Shown: positions 51,759 to 61,722, numbered from the stretch's first letter. The stretch is 64,000 bases of DNA from CANLBN01 sp965230205 (GCA_965230205.1 OZ245996.1:3410001-3474000); one strand, 5' to 3'. The notes: generated from the sequence alone by a model not told the origin. Made by a program: numbers and translations.

Positions 51759-53774
51759 ATGAGTATTAAAAATATTGATTACACTAATATCCAAGCAGCA
51801 AAAAAAGTATTTGGATTGCAGCGTTGGGCTAATGGCTATTTTGATATTTCTGATGATGGCGATATTGTTATTAACAATCCATCCAATAAAAGTATTGAGC
51901 CATTATCTCTAATGAAAGTTATTGAAGGAATGGAAGACCGTGAACTGCAAATGCCCGTTGTTTTGCGTATTGAAAATATACTGGATCAAAGTATCTGTGA
52001 TATTAATGAAACATTTCGGTCGGTGATAGAGCAGGAAGGCTATCAAAATGACTATCGTGGTGTTTATCCTATTAAAGTTAATCAACAAGCCCACATTATT
52101 GAAGAAATTGCTGATTTTGGTACACGCTATCAGCATGGTTTTGAGGTCGGTAGTAAGGCGGAAATGATTGCTGCACTCTCTACATTGGAGCAACCCGGTA
52201 GGCTCATTATTTGTAATGGCTATAAAGATCAAGAGTTTATTGATTTAGGCTTGCAAGCAATTAAATTAGGATTCCGTTGTTTTTTTGTTATAGAAACATT
52301 AACAGAACTACCTATTATTATTCGACGCAGTCAGGCGTTAGGTATTTCACCTTATATCGGCGTTCGCGTAAAGATGACATCGAAAGTAGGAGGGCATTGG
52401 AATTCTACAACGGGTGATCGTAGTGTTTTTGGTCTTTCATCGAGTCAATTGATACAAGTGATTGATGAATTGAAAGCTCATGATATGTTGAATTGCTTAC
52501 AGTTATTACATTGTCATTTAGGTTCACAGATTCCTAATATTCGAGATATTCGCGGCGGTGTTGTTGAAGCCTGCCGCTATTATGCTGATTTGTGTAAAGA
52601 AGGTGCTGCTATGTCATACATTGACTTGGGTGGCGGTCTTGCTGTTGATTACACGGGTGCTCAGTCTAATGAAGGACAGAGTCGAAATTATTCGCTAAGA
52701 GAATACTGTGAAGATATTGTCGATACGATTAAAACAACCTTGGCAAGCTATGAATTAGAGCATCCTGTTATTGTTACAGAGTCAGGACGTGCAACAGTCG
52801 CTTATTCTTCTATATTACTTTTTAATATTCTCGATGTTGCACAATTTGAGCCGCTCTCGATACAGGAAGGCGACGCGGAGGAGCATGAACTTATCCAGGA
52901 TATGAGGGAAATTCTTAGTTATCTTAAGCCTCAACGTGTTCAAGAGTGCTATAACGATGCCCATTATTATCGTGATGAAGTTCGTGAACTATTCAAGCGT
53001 GGTCAAATTGATCTACGTATGCGCTCTATTGCTGAAAATTTATTCCTTTATGTTCTACACAGTATTCGAGATGTGTTGAATACGATGGAGAGAATCCCTG
53101 CCGAACTGGAAGGTTTAAATGAATCATTAGCGGATATTTATTACGGTAATTTCAGTTTATTCCAATCACTGCCTGATAGTTGGGCGATTGATCAGTTATT
53201 TCCTATCATGCCAGTTCATCGTTTAAACGAAAAACTGACACGACGTGCTGTGCTTGCCGATATTACTTGTGATTGTGATGGAAAAATAGATCGGTTTATT
53301 GACGATCATAATTATCAAAAAACCTTACCATTACACCCAATAAATATTGGTGAAGAATATTACTTAGGGGTATTTTTGGTTGGCGCTTATCAGGAAACTC
53401 TAGGTGATTTACATAATTTATTTGGCGATACAAATGTTGTAAGTATCCGTTTAAATGACGATTCCAGTTTTGATTTTGTGAAAGAAATTCACGGAGATAC
53501 AATCGCTGATGTATTGAGCTATGTAGAGTTTGAACCGAAAGAAATGCAATTGCGATTTAGAAATACAGTTGAATCAGCAGTGAGAGAAGGGCGTATTAAT
53601 GCTCGTGAGCGCCAAACCATTATTAAAACTTTTAATGCCAGCATGCATGGTTACACTTACTATGAAAATGAAGAGGATGCGTACCAAGAAAAATCCAATA
53701 AAAACAATAATGAACTACCAAGCAATCAATCAGCCAAACAAATCGAAAAACCAGTAGCAGAGGCAGTATTATGA
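51759..53774 (+). CDS. speA: Biosynthetic arginine decarboxylase
   Basis: The 671-residue PLP enzyme (about the length of E. coli SpeA, 658) has the PLP Lys in YRGVYPIKVNQQAH (about residue 105), LLHCHLGSQIPNIRD, SYIDLGGGLAVDYTGAQSN and VTESGRATVAYSSIL. It converts arginine to agmatine, which becomes putrescine after agmatine hydrolysis. It overlaps the carboxynorspermidine synthase gene by 4 bp (ATGA). Placed right after the petrobactin uptake genes behind a Fur-like site, it probably supplies polyamine for the siderophore. No agmatine ureohydrolase is visible in the window. Confidence 0.93.
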   Translation: MSIKNIDYTNIQAAKKVFGLQRWANGYFDISDDGDIVINNPSNKSIEPLSLMKVIEGMEDRELQMPVVLRIENILDQSICDINETFRSVIEQEGYQNDYRGVYPIKVNQQAHIIEEIADFGTRYQHGFEVGSKAEMIAALSTLEQPGRLIICNGYKDQEFIDLGLQAIKLGFRCFFVIETLTELPIIIRRSQALGISPYIGVRVKMTSKVGGHWNSTTGDRSVFGLSSSQLIQVIDELKAHDMLNCLQLLHCHLGSQIPNIRDIRGGVVEACRYYADLCKEGAAMSYIDLGGGLAVDYTGAQSNEGQSRNYSLREYCEDIVDTIKTTLASYELEHPVIVTESGRATVAYSSILLFNILDVAQFEPLSIQEGDAEEHELIQDMREILSYLKPQRVQECYNDAHYYRDEVRELFKRGQIDLRMRSIAENLFLYVLHSIRDVLNTMERIPAELEGLNESLADIYYGNFSLFQSLPDSWAIDQLFPIMPVHRLNEKLTRRAVLADITCDCDGKIDRFIDDHNYQKTLPLHPINIGEEYYLGVFLVGAYQETLGDLHNLFGDTNVVSIRLNDDSSFDFVKEIHGDTIADVLSYVEFEPKEMQLRFRNTVESAVREGRINARERQTIIKTFNASMHGYTYYENEEDAYQEKSNKNNNELPSNQSAKQIEKPVAEAVL

Positions 53775-54979
53775 AAAAAGTACTTATTATTGGTGCAGGT
53801 GGTGTAGGGCAGGTTGTTGCCCATAAATGTGCACAGTTACCAACGGTGTTTTCTGACATTACATTAGCAAGTCGTACTAAATCCAAATGTATATCAATAG
53901 CGAGTCAAATAAAAGATTGCTATAACATCACGATTAACACAGCTGAAGTTGATGCTGATAATGTGACAGAATTAATTATGTTGATTAGAGATGTTAATCC
54001 TTTTATGGTGATTAATGTTGCCTTGCCGTATCAAGACCTAACAATCATGGATGCCTGCCTAGAAACTGGTGTGCATTATTTGGATACAGCAAACTATGAG
54101 CCTCTTGATACAGCAAGATTTGAATATAAGTGGCAATGGGCATATCAACAAAAATTTCACAATGCGGGTTTAATGGCTTTGTTAGGCTCTGGATTTGATC
54201 CTGGTGCGACGAATATGTTTACCGCTTATATTGCTAAGCATTACTTTGATGAAATACAGTATTTAGACATTATCGATGTTAATGGTGGAGATCATGGCTA
54301 TCCTTTTGCCACTAATTTCAACCCTGAGATTAATATCCGTGAAGTGACAGCGCCTTGCCGACACTGGGAGAATGGTGAATTTGTTACTACAACAGCAATG
54401 TCTAAGAAACAACAATTTACGTGTCCTGAAGGCGTGGGAACCTTTGATATTTATCGACTCTATCATGAGGAATTGGAATCTCTTACTAAGCATTTTCCGA
54501 GTTTGCAGCGTGCACAATTCTGGATGAGCTTTGGTGATAGTTATCTTAAACACCTAGAAGTGTTAAGCAATGTAGGGATGACAAGTATTGACGCCGTTGA
54601 TTTTAATGGGCAAAAAATTGTTCCCATCCAGTTTTTAAAAACTTTACTGCCTGACCCGTCAACTTTAGGACCAAGAACCCATGGTAAAACTTGTATTGGT
54701 TGTGCGGTAAAAGGCTTGAAAGACGGGAAAGAAAAAACGGTTTATGTCTACAATATTAAAGACCATCAAGATTGTTATAAAGAAGTAAATTCGCAAGCTG
54801 TTTCTTATACAACTGGTGTACCTGCGATGATTGGAGCTAAACTAATGATAGAAGAACAGTGGTTGAAACCTGGAGTATGGAATATGGAACAACTTGACCC
54901 TGATCCATTTATGAATGCGATGAATGAATATGGCTTACCCTTTAAAGTTATTGAACAACCCGGATTCAATCTAGAATAA
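53771..54979 (+). CDS. Carboxynorspermidine/carboxyspermidine synthase (dehydrogenase)
   Basis: The 402-residue protein is of the saccharopine-dehydrogenase-like family. It has a Rossmann start (KKVLIIGAGGVGQVVAHKCA), YLDTANYEPLDTARFEYKWQ, MALLGSGFDPGATNMF, and HGYPFATNFNPEINIREVTA, all typical of CANSDH. It reductively couples aspartate semialdehyde with putrescine or diaminopropane to carboxyspermidine or carboxynorspermidine. A decarboxylase (NspC type) then gives spermidine or norspermidine; no such gene is in the window. Pairing with speA makes an alternative, SAM-independent route to the spermidine arms of petrobactin likely. Confidence 0.9.
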   Translation: MKKVLIIGAGGVGQVVAHKCAQLPTVFSDITLASRTKSKCISIASQIKDCYNITINTAEVDADNVTELIMLIRDVNPFMVINVALPYQDLTIMDACLETGVHYLDTANYEPLDTARFEYKWQWAYQQKFHNAGLMALLGSGFDPGATNMFTAYIAKHYFDEIQYLDIIDVNGGDHGYPFATNFNPEINIREVTAPCRHWENGEFVTTTAMSKKQQFTCPEGVGTFDIYRLYHEELESLTKHFPSLQRAQFWMSFGDSYLKHLEVLSNVGMTSIDAVDFNGQKIVPIQFLKTLLPDPSTLGPRTHGKTCIGCAVKGLKDGKEKTVYVYNIKDHQDCYKEVNSQAVSYTTGVPAMIGAKLMIEEQWLKPGVWNMEQLDPDPFMNAMNEYGLPFKVIEQPGFNLE

Positions 54980-54990
54980 GATATAGTGAA

Positions 54991-55025
54991 TACTAAAAGA
55001 GAAAGTATTAACTTCCTCTTTTAGT
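54991..55025. terminator. Bidirectional terminator-like hairpin
   Basis: TACTAAAAGAG near 54991 pairs with CTCTTTTAGTA ending at 55025, extended by AAGT/ACTT with a one-base bulge. It lies between converging genes. T-rich arms on both strands suit termination in either direction. Confidence 0.75.
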
Positions 55026-55060
55026 ATCATTCTTAAGCAAACCGTATAGGCCCGTTTAGC

Positions 55061-55444
55061 CTATTGAGATAAAGAGCTACTCCAAATATCACGATGGTAT
55101 TTCCATTCCCCATTATTCTTTTTCCAAATAACCACGTATTTTCCTTCATCGATAATAGTATCTTCTTGGCTGTGCATAACGTAGGTGCCCACCTCAACGG
55201 CTGTATCACCTTGTTGATCAAGTTCTACAGTATCTAGCATCGCACTTTTTACACCAGAATCGATAGCGCCTTGCCAATAATCATGAATATCTTTGTTGCC
55301 TGATAATATTGGGCTATTAGGTGGTAATATTTGCCCATCTTCTGTATAGATTGCTGTTAGCCCAGCGGCATCACCTCGGCCAAAAGCTGCCTCAAACGCT
55401 TGGTTAACAGATTCAATAGCTGCTGCTTCTGTATTCGATTTCAT
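55061..55444 (-). CDS. SnoaL-like / DUF4440 nuclear-transport-factor-2-fold protein
   Basis: The 127-residue protein has the NTF2-like pattern: an N-terminal helix (IESVNQAFEAAFGRGDAAGL), YTEDGQILPPNSPILSGNKD, IHDYWQGAI and VEVGTYVMHS, ending GKYVVIWKKNNGEWKYHRDI. This closely follows SgcJ/EcaC-type or DUF4440 proteins, whose roles vary from isomerase to binding. No partner is obvious. It has its own AGGAG site and is 104 bp from the cupin gene upstream. Confidence 0.83.
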   Translation of the reverse strand: MKSNTEAAAIESVNQAFEAAFGRGDAAGLTAIYTEDGQILPPNSPILSGNKDIHDYWQGAIDSGVKSAMLDTVELDQQGDTAVEVGTYVMHSQEDTIIDEGKYVVIWKKNNGEWKYHRDIWSSSLSQ

Positions 55445-55548
55445 TGTAGTTAACTCCTAATTTTTAATGGATTAATTATGTGTTTAATAAATATGTTAAG
55501 ATGGGATGCTCTTTCCTTATCAGGCAGTTTTGCATACTGAATCTGTTG

Positions 55549-56112
55549 CTATTCAACAGCAACCATAAAGGGATTTTCACTATTTTTTTCAGGATCGAAT
55601 TGCGAACGCCCAGTAAAATTAATGTGCTTCCCATAAGTATGTAATGATAAAGAAACCGATTGACCAGTATTCATAACACTGTGAATATCATTAGCTCCAC
55701 AACTGGCAATATCACCTGCAGTCATAGTTTCTTCTCTGGATTTTTTTAATTCTGCATAACCTGGTTGACTTTCATCGTCTTTTCTTTCCCAATAGATCTC
55801 ATGTTCTTCACCATCAATCACTGCAATAACTGCCCATGTTTTATGATTGTGGGGTAGGGTGCCACGACCAGGTAGCCAGGAAAATACAAAAATACCTAAT
55901 TCATGGTTTGCCTCTTCATGTAGTAAATGAACGCCAAACCCTTGCTCTTCATCACAGACTTTATATTTCTCATCTTGAAACTCATTGGAAGCTGCCAACC
56001 GTTTAGCGAGTGGAGATATCAACTGGGTTATTGTTTTTTCGTCTCTTTCTGCAATGATAATTTTTTTAATATCAGTAATATAATTAGAAAGTTGATAGTT
56101 ACCTTTTTTCAT
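55549..56112 (-). CDS. Cysteine dioxygenase / thiol dioxygenase-like cupin
   Basis: The 187-residue cupin has the metal-binding motif RGTLPHNHKTWAVIAVIDGE with two His and a later HSVMN His, plus LSLHTYGKHINFTGRSQFDP. This matches the cysteine dioxygenase type I/mercaptopropionate dioxygenase superfamily. Such enzymes oxidise a thiol to a sulfinate with non-haem iron. It lies 36 bp after the four-domain rhodanese gene, so the pair probably handles a sulfur compound. The substrate is not set by the sequence. Confidence 0.8.
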   Translation of the reverse strand: MKKGNYQLSNYITDIKKIIIAERDEKTITQLISPLAKRLAASNEFQDEKYKVCDEEQGFGVHLLHEEANHELGIFVFSWLPGRGTLPHNHKTWAVIAVIDGEEHEIYWERKDDESQPGYAELKKSREETMTAGDIASCGANDIHSVMNTGQSVSLSLHTYGKHINFTGRSQFDPEKNSENPFMVAVE

Positions 56113-56148
56113 AGTGTTGACCTCACACGTAAAACTGCTTGTTAAATA

Positions 56149-57756
56149 CTACTTATTCGCGATATAAAAATGAGCATCGCCATCACGTTTAATTTTCTCA
56201 ACAAGGCCATACTCCCAATCGAAGTACCCCTGCATATCTTCAATTTTCGCATTAGTATCTTCGTAGGGTTTGTACCAAATATCATCAATATCACACAATG
56301 CACTCTCAATACCTGTGGCAATGGGATATCCTTTTTCCCCCCATTTCTCCCTCACAGTATTTAACATAAGCACATTTAATTCTGGCCACATAAGTTTGGC
56401 CTCAAATAAGGTATGTTGAGCATGCACTAAATCGTCAGATACAATCACAATTGTCTTTAACTTACGCTTTAGGTTGCGAATCAAGGATATTCGCGAGCGT
56501 GGTACCCATACTGAATTAGGGATATGGCCTTTGCTATACGTATCGCTACTTCCTACATCTATAATTAACACATCATTATGAATATATTGTTGGCTTAACT
56601 CTTTTATACTAATGATATTGTCTATGAGTTGCTTTGTTACATTTTTATTGGCAATTACTTGATCAGAGCTTATGTCAAAATAAGGGGCCGCGTTTTTTAA
56701 AACATAAACATTGGGATAACCCATTTGTGTTAACCAAGAGGCTGCCGTATTGGCTCTTGCGTTAGTGTCATCGGTAATTACATAACGTGCACAGCGTACA
56801 GCAGCATATTCATCCGTTGCTTGTACTAATTGCCCACCTTCTGAATGCTTAGCACCGGGGTAATGACTTTTCTCAAATTCTTGTTGTTGACGGACATCTA
56901 ATATATAAAGAGTTTTATCACTCGCTTCTGATTGCCATTGCTGTACAGTATCGTGATCTACATATTTCACTCCAACAGTACTGGCAACCTTTGCAGCTCT
57001 TTCACAAGCAATATCGATAGATGTTTGACTGGGAAAGGGAGTATACCTTTCTTGACCATATTCTAATTTCAAATTAGCTAATTCCCATCCCATTGTTCCT
57101 CCTTTTAATGCTGAAACGGTATTAGGCACCTGAGCATTAATGAGCGACTGTGCCGCTATAATTCCACGTGTTCTGCCAGCACAATTAACTAGAACATGAG
57201 TGTCATCATCAGAAATCAAATCTGCTAAGCGATACAATACTTCAGAACCTGGGGTGTTAACGCCCTTTGGAATGCACATATTATTAAATTCTGTGTAAGG
57301 CCTAACATCCAGTATCTTGACCTTCTTTCCAGACTTTACCATTGCATCCAGTTCTTCGGGTTTGGTTAATGGTGTATGGCATTCTTCAGCGACGAGTTCA
57401 CCAAATGCTTTACTTAATACATTAACCCCTTCAAATGTTTCATAACCTTCAGCTTTCCAAGCTTTGAGGCCACCTTCTTGTATATATACATCAGTGTAAC
57501 CAAGGTTACTTGCAACGCGTGCAGCCCTTTCACTCCTCAAAAAAATATTCTGCCCGCTATCTGTAAAAATAATGGGTATTTTTTTACATGGAATTAATTG
57601 CTCTATATACTCTTCGATACGGCTATAAGGAATACAACAAGAGAGCAGCTGATGCTCTTGAGAAAACTCTTCTCTTTCTCGCACATCGACAAGGGCATAC
57701 TCTATTTGTTTGCCGATGAGCTGTTTTGTTTTATGGACGCTTAATGTCTTGATCAC
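56149..57756 (-). CDS. Four-domain rhodanese-like sulfurtransferase
   Basis: The 535-residue protein carries four rhodanese domains (about 1-110, 125-225, 255-365, 385-490), seen as repeats of ALVDVREREEF, VKILDVRPYTEF, LYILDVRQQQEF and VLIIDVGSSDTY. Only domain 2 retains an active-site Cys (VLVNCAGRTRG). The other three have Asp or Ser there and may be structural. Rhodaneses move sulfane sulfur to acceptors such as sulfite or cyanide. It sits 13 bp after the ALDH gene and is followed by the thiol dioxygenase gene. Confidence 0.88.
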   Translation of the reverse strand: MIKTLSVHKTKQLIGKQIEYALVDVREREEFSQEHQLLSCCIPYSRIEEYIEQLIPCKKIPIIFTDSGQNIFLRSERAARVASNLGYTDVYIQEGGLKAWKAEGYETFEGVNVLSKAFGELVAEECHTPLTKPEELDAMVKSGKKVKILDVRPYTEFNNMCIPKGVNTPGSEVLYRLADLISDDDTHVLVNCAGRTRGIIAAQSLINAQVPNTVSALKGGTMGWELANLKLEYGQERYTPFPSQTSIDIACERAAKVASTVGVKYVDHDTVQQWQSEASDKTLYILDVRQQQEFEKSHYPGAKHSEGGQLVQATDEYAAVRCARYVITDDTNARANTAASWLTQMGYPNVYVLKNAAPYFDISSDQVIANKNVTKQLIDNIISIKELSQQYIHNDVLIIDVGSSDTYSKGHIPNSVWVPRSRISLIRNLKRKLKTIVIVSDDLVHAQHTLFEAKLMWPELNVLMLNTVREKWGEKGYPIATGIESALCDIDDIWYKPYEDTNAKIEDMQGYFDWEYGLVEKIKRDGDAHFYIANK

Positions 57757-57769
57757 AGTAAATACCTTT

Positions 57770-59290
57770 TTAAAAGAAGCCTAAAGGTTCTGGGCTATAA
57801 CTGACTAAAAGATTTTTAGTTTGTTGGTAGTGGTCTAGCATCATGCGATGATTTTCACGGCCAATCCCCGATTTTTTGTAGCCACCAAAGGCTGCGTGAG
57901 CAGGATATAGGTGATAGCAGTTTGTCCAAACACGACCCGCTTCAATAGCCCGACCAACGCGATAAGCTCGATTTACATCGCGTGTCCATAAGCCTGCGCC
58001 TAAGCCATATTCGGAGTCATTCGCTAGGGCAATCGCCTCAGCTTCATCTTTAAAGGTTGTAATTCCAACAACAGGTCCAAAAATTTCTTCTTGGAAAATA
58101 CGCATGTTGTTGGTGCCTTTTAGCAGTGTTGGTTGAATATAGTATCCGCCACTCAAGTTTTTATCTGTCTGCGCTTCTTTACCACCAAGTAATACTTCGG
58201 CACCCTCGGCTTCGCCGACCTCGATATATTTAAGAATCGTATCAAATTGTTTTTGTGATACTTGAGCGCCGACTTGGCAATTGACATCAAGAGGGTTACC
58301 TTGTTGTATGGTTTTTGATTTTTCGATAATACGTGCTGTAAACTCATCAGCAATACTTTCATGCACCAGAATACGTGAAGGGCAGGTGCAGACTTCACCT
58401 TGATTGAAGAAGGCTAACACGGCTCCTTCTATACACTTTTCAATATAAGAGTCTTTGTATTGAAAAATATCTTCAAAATAAACATTCGGTGACTTACCAC
58501 CTAATTCGACCGTTGAAGGTATTAGTGAATCGGCAGCACATTGTAGGATGCGTTTACCAACGGCTGTGGATCCGGTAAATGCGAGTTTGTCAATTCGTGT
58601 AGAGGTTGCAAGTGCTTCACCAGCTTCTTTACCAAAGCCTTGCACGATATTTAATACACCGGGGGGTAATAGATCGCCGATAATTTCCATTAATAAACAA
58701 ATTGATAATGGCGTTTGTTCTGCAGGCTTCAATACAATGCAGTTACCTGTTGCAAGAGCCGGTGGAATCTTCCAAGCAGCCATTAATAAAGGAAAGTTCC
58801 ATGGAATTATTTGGCCAACAACACCAAGAGGCTCCTGAAAATGATAGGCAACGGTGGTTTGGTCTATATCACTAATTCCACCTTCTTGAGCTCTAATGCA
58901 ACCAGCAAAATAACGGAAATGGTCGATCGCTAGTGGAATATCCGCGTTAATAGTTTCCCTAATACCTTTGCCGTTATCCCAGGTTTCAGCGATAGCCAAA
59001 AGTTCTAGATTTTCTTCAATACGGTCAGCAATTTTTAATAGGATATTCGATCGCTCAGTGACAGAGGTTTTTGCCCAACTCTGTTTTGCTCCATGAGCTG
59101 CATCTAATGCTGCATCAACATCTTCTTGGGTTGAACGGGCAACCTTGCAGAAAACATTACCCGTAATTGGCGATATATTTTCAAAATAGTTGCCTTTTTC
59201 GGGGGCTCTCCATTGGCCGCCGATGTAATTATCATATTGAGACTTAAATGTAATGGCTGAATCAGCAGTATTTGGATTTGGATATATCAT
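57770..59290 (-). CDS. NAD-dependent aldehyde dehydrogenase, ExaC/AldB-like
   Basis: I set the start at ATG 59290 (AAGAGG upstream), giving 506 residues. Earlier starts add an unlikely basic leader. Features: QYDNYIGGQWRAPEKGNYFE, PWNFPLLMAAWKIPPALATG, the general-base Glu in TVELGGKSPN, the Cys in FFNQGEVCTCPSR, and the ending FGGYKKSGIGRENHRMMLDH. This matches acetaldehyde/glycolaldehyde dehydrogenases of the ExaC/AldB group, which hydrolyse to acids. The divergent AraC gene probably controls it. The downstream rhodanese gene is 13 bp away. Confidence 0.9.
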   Translation of the reverse strand: MIYPNPNTADSAITFKSQYDNYIGGQWRAPEKGNYFENISPITGNVFCKVARSTQEDVDAALDAAHGAKQSWAKTSVTERSNILLKIADRIEENLELLAIAETWDNGKGIRETINADIPLAIDHFRYFAGCIRAQEGGISDIDQTTVAYHFQEPLGVVGQIIPWNFPLLMAAWKIPPALATGNCIVLKPAEQTPLSICLLMEIIGDLLPPGVLNIVQGFGKEAGEALATSTRIDKLAFTGSTAVGKRILQCAADSLIPSTVELGGKSPNVYFEDIFQYKDSYIEKCIEGAVLAFFNQGEVCTCPSRILVHESIADEFTARIIEKSKTIQQGNPLDVNCQVGAQVSQKQFDTILKYIEVGEAEGAEVLLGGKEAQTDKNLSGGYYIQPTLLKGTNNMRIFQEEIFGPVVGITTFKDEAEAIALANDSEYGLGAGLWTRDVNRAYRVGRAIEAGRVWTNCYHLYPAHAAFGGYKKSGIGRENHRMMLDHYQQTKNLLVSYSPEPLGFF

Positions 59291-59567
59291 CATTAACCTC
59301 TTGTTATTTGAATGTCGTGAGGATGGCTTTCTTTGTGATAGATAAGCCGTCAAAGTAGACACATATCCAAGTATTAGGTTAGGCTATAGCTAATGATCAA
59401 TAATTAGACAGTGCTTGTTACGGTGTACGAGAAAATCATATAGTTTTTGCTCAATACAGGTTTTCACAGCAGTCCATAACAATTACATCAGAGTCCAAAT
59501 AGTATATTTTGGCTGGAAATGGAAGGGAATATGAGGGATAAATAGCTATATGTAGTGGAGAAAACCG

Positions 59568-60488
59568 ATGAAAACAGAGCCGATTAACAGATTGCGTCCA
59601 CCTAAGCAGCTAGTGGAAAATAAAGTCAGCTTTTCTGGTCCTAGCTCAGAAGTGTCAATCTACGATACCTATGAACCTGCTAAACGTGTCAAATTCGAAG
59701 CTCAAGGCTTACTTTTTTGCGGTATGTTAACTGGCCGTAAAACGATGTATATGAGTCATAATCATAAGGGTGAAGTATTTCTTCCTCATGAAAGCTTTGT
59801 AATGGCACCTGGGGAGAAAATAGAAATTGATTTTCCCGATGCAACAAATAAAGCCCCTACAACCTGCCTGACTATTGGAATTTCCGCAGAAAAAGTGAAC
59901 GAGATCAGTAAGAACTTATCTCATGATGCAATTGAGCCTGAATTGATTACAGATTGGCAGATCGGACAGCCCATTTTGCATACTCATCACTCTTCGGAAA
60001 CACAGCGATTACTCAATCGATTGACTAAACTGTTTACAGAAAATCATCCTGATCGAAATGCGCTGATTGACTTAAATATCTCAGAATTAATTATCCGTTT
60101 GCTTAGAGATAAGACACGAGACTTTTTACTGACATATTCCAGTAGTGACCCTGAAGCAAACAGCTTGCTTGCTGCATTGGACTGGATCAATAGCACCTTG
60201 TCTAAATCCTTGGATATCGAACAACTTTGTAAACATGCGGGTATGAGTCGTAGTAGGCTCTATAATGAATTCAAAGAAAATTTAGCGTGTTCTCCACTGG
60301 AATTACAACAACAGTTACGCTTAAAAAGAGCTGCCGAAAGACTACAAAGTGGTGAATCTATTACAGCGATTAGTTATGATCTGGGATTTAATAGCCCAAG
60401 CCACTTCTGTTATCGATTTAAAAATCAATTTGGCTGTACAGCGACTGAATATAGGAAGAGAAGTTTATTAACTGAAGTGAAAGGTTGA
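59568..60488 (+). CDS. AraC-family transcriptional regulator with AraC_N domain
   Basis: The 306-residue protein has an AraC-type N-terminal domain (about 40-185, with FVMAPGEKIEIDFPDA) and a C-terminal DNA-binding domain (about 205-300) with IEQLCKHAGMSRSRLYNEFK and ISYDLGFNSPSHFCYRFKNQ. It is divergent from the ALDH gene across 277 bp, where no clear operator stands out. Homologues near exaC-type genes respond to alcohols or aldehydes. Confidence 0.88.
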   Translation: MKTEPINRLRPPKQLVENKVSFSGPSSEVSIYDTYEPAKRVKFEAQGLLFCGMLTGRKTMYMSHNHKGEVFLPHESFVMAPGEKIEIDFPDATNKAPTTCLTIGISAEKVNEISKNLSHDAIEPELITDWQIGQPILHTHHSSETQRLLNRLTKLFTENHPDRNALIDLNISELIIRLLRDKTRDFLLTYSSSDPEANSLLAALDWINSTLSKSLDIEQLCKHAGMSRSRLYNEFKENLACSPLELQQQLRLKRAAERLQSGESITAISYDLGFNSPSHFCYRFKNQFGCTATEYRKRSLLTEVKG

Positions 60489-60510
60489 TAGTGATGTATG
60501 CTTTTTCACT

Positions 60511-61722
60511 CTAAAAGCAAAAATCATCAGCGACTTTAATATTCCAGCTCTCTGGTTTTTCAATGGACTCGATTTTTAATTCATTTTTATCTTTGGCTAA
60601 GTCAATAATTTTGATGGGACACATTTGTTTAGACTTTGTTGAATAAAACATTTTAATAGCAGGCTTCATCAAGTCATTGCTGTTTTGTTCTATAATAACG
60701 GCCAGGTGCCCTGAACTCATTTTAACTAAAGACCCTGTCGGATATATACCTAGGCATTGCACAAATTTTGAAAATATTTGCCTATCAAAATGCCCCTCCC
60801 AGGAAGACATGCGTTTTAGGGCTAAAGCTGGATCCCATCCACTGCTATAAGGGCGGTTCGAGGTTACTGCATCATATACATCGCATATTGCTCCCATTCT
60901 AGATAGTACAGAAATATCGTTACCCGTAAGTTGATCTGGATAACCACTACCATCAACTTTTTCATGATGATGAAGAACGACATCGAGAACGGCTTTCTCC
61001 ATTTTTGTTTTACTCAGTATTTTGTAGCCTTCGGTAGTATGGGATTTAATCGTAATATATTCTTCGTCTGTTAATTTGCCTGGCTTATTCAGAATTTCAT
61101 CTTCCATTGCAACCTTACCAATATCATGTAATAAGCCTGCTAATCCTGCCTGTTCCGTTTGCTTGGTATTTAAATTCATTTTCTTTGAAAGTGCGACCAT
61201 CAAGCCGCAGACAGCGACAGAGTGCATATAGGTATAATCACTGCTGTTTTTTAATCGGGCTATTGTTAATAGGGCATCATGGTGTTGCTCTACAGATGAT
61301 ACGATATTTGTCACGACAGGATTAATTGCTGATAAATTAACAGCATTACCCATCCTGACTTCATCAAACATATCTTTAACACAATCTTTTGCTTGGTCAC
61401 ACACTAGTTTGGCTTTTTCTATAGCCGCTTCTCGGTTTATCTTTTTAGTCAGTGTCACTGGCTTGGTATTAGTGGAGAGGGAAGCAGGAGGGGTATTAGT
61501 CGTTATCTGTGGCTTTGTTGAGTCTGCTTTTTTTGAAACTGGATCTCCTTTTTCAGTATCTATATAGACTTCTGTTATTCCTTTCGCCTTAATTTTTTCG
61601 ATTTGCTTTATTGATTCAAGCTTAAGTGAGCTTTTAAAGAAGGGTTGATCTACCCAAGAGCCGGGAAACTTTTGGATGTACATTCCAATAGCTAATTCAG
61701 ATACTGTTATTTTGGTTATCAC
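60511..61722 (-). CDS. HD-GYP domain cyclic-di-GMP phosphodiesterase (DUF3391 N-terminus)
   Basis: The 403-residue protein has an N-terminal DUF3391 region (about 1-60, VSELAIGMYIQKFPGSWVDQ), a linker, and a complete HD-GYP domain (about 135-310) with LLHDIGKVAMEDEILNKPG, LHHHEKVDGSGYPDQL and ICDVYDAVTSNRPYSSG. All metal ligands and the GYP motif appear present, so it should hydrolyse c-di-GMP and influence motility or biofilm. It is monocistronic here. Confidence 0.92.
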   Translation of the reverse strand: MITKITVSELAIGMYIQKFPGSWVDQPFFKSSLKLESIKQIEKIKAKGITEVYIDTEKGDPVSKKADSTKPQITTNTPPASLSTNTKPVTLTKKINREAAIEKAKLVCDQAKDCVKDMFDEVRMGNAVNLSAINPVVTNIVSSVEQHHDALLTIARLKNSSDYTYMHSVAVCGLMVALSKKMNLNTKQTEQAGLAGLLHDIGKVAMEDEILNKPGKLTDEEYITIKSHTTEGYKILSKTKMEKAVLDVVLHHHEKVDGSGYPDQLTGNDISVLSRMGAICDVYDAVTSNRPYSSGWDPALALKRMSSWEGHFDRQIFSKFVQCLGIYPTGSLVKMSSGHLAVIIEQNSNDLMKPAIKMFYSTKSKQMCPIKIIDLAKDKNELKIESIEKPESWNIKVADDFCF

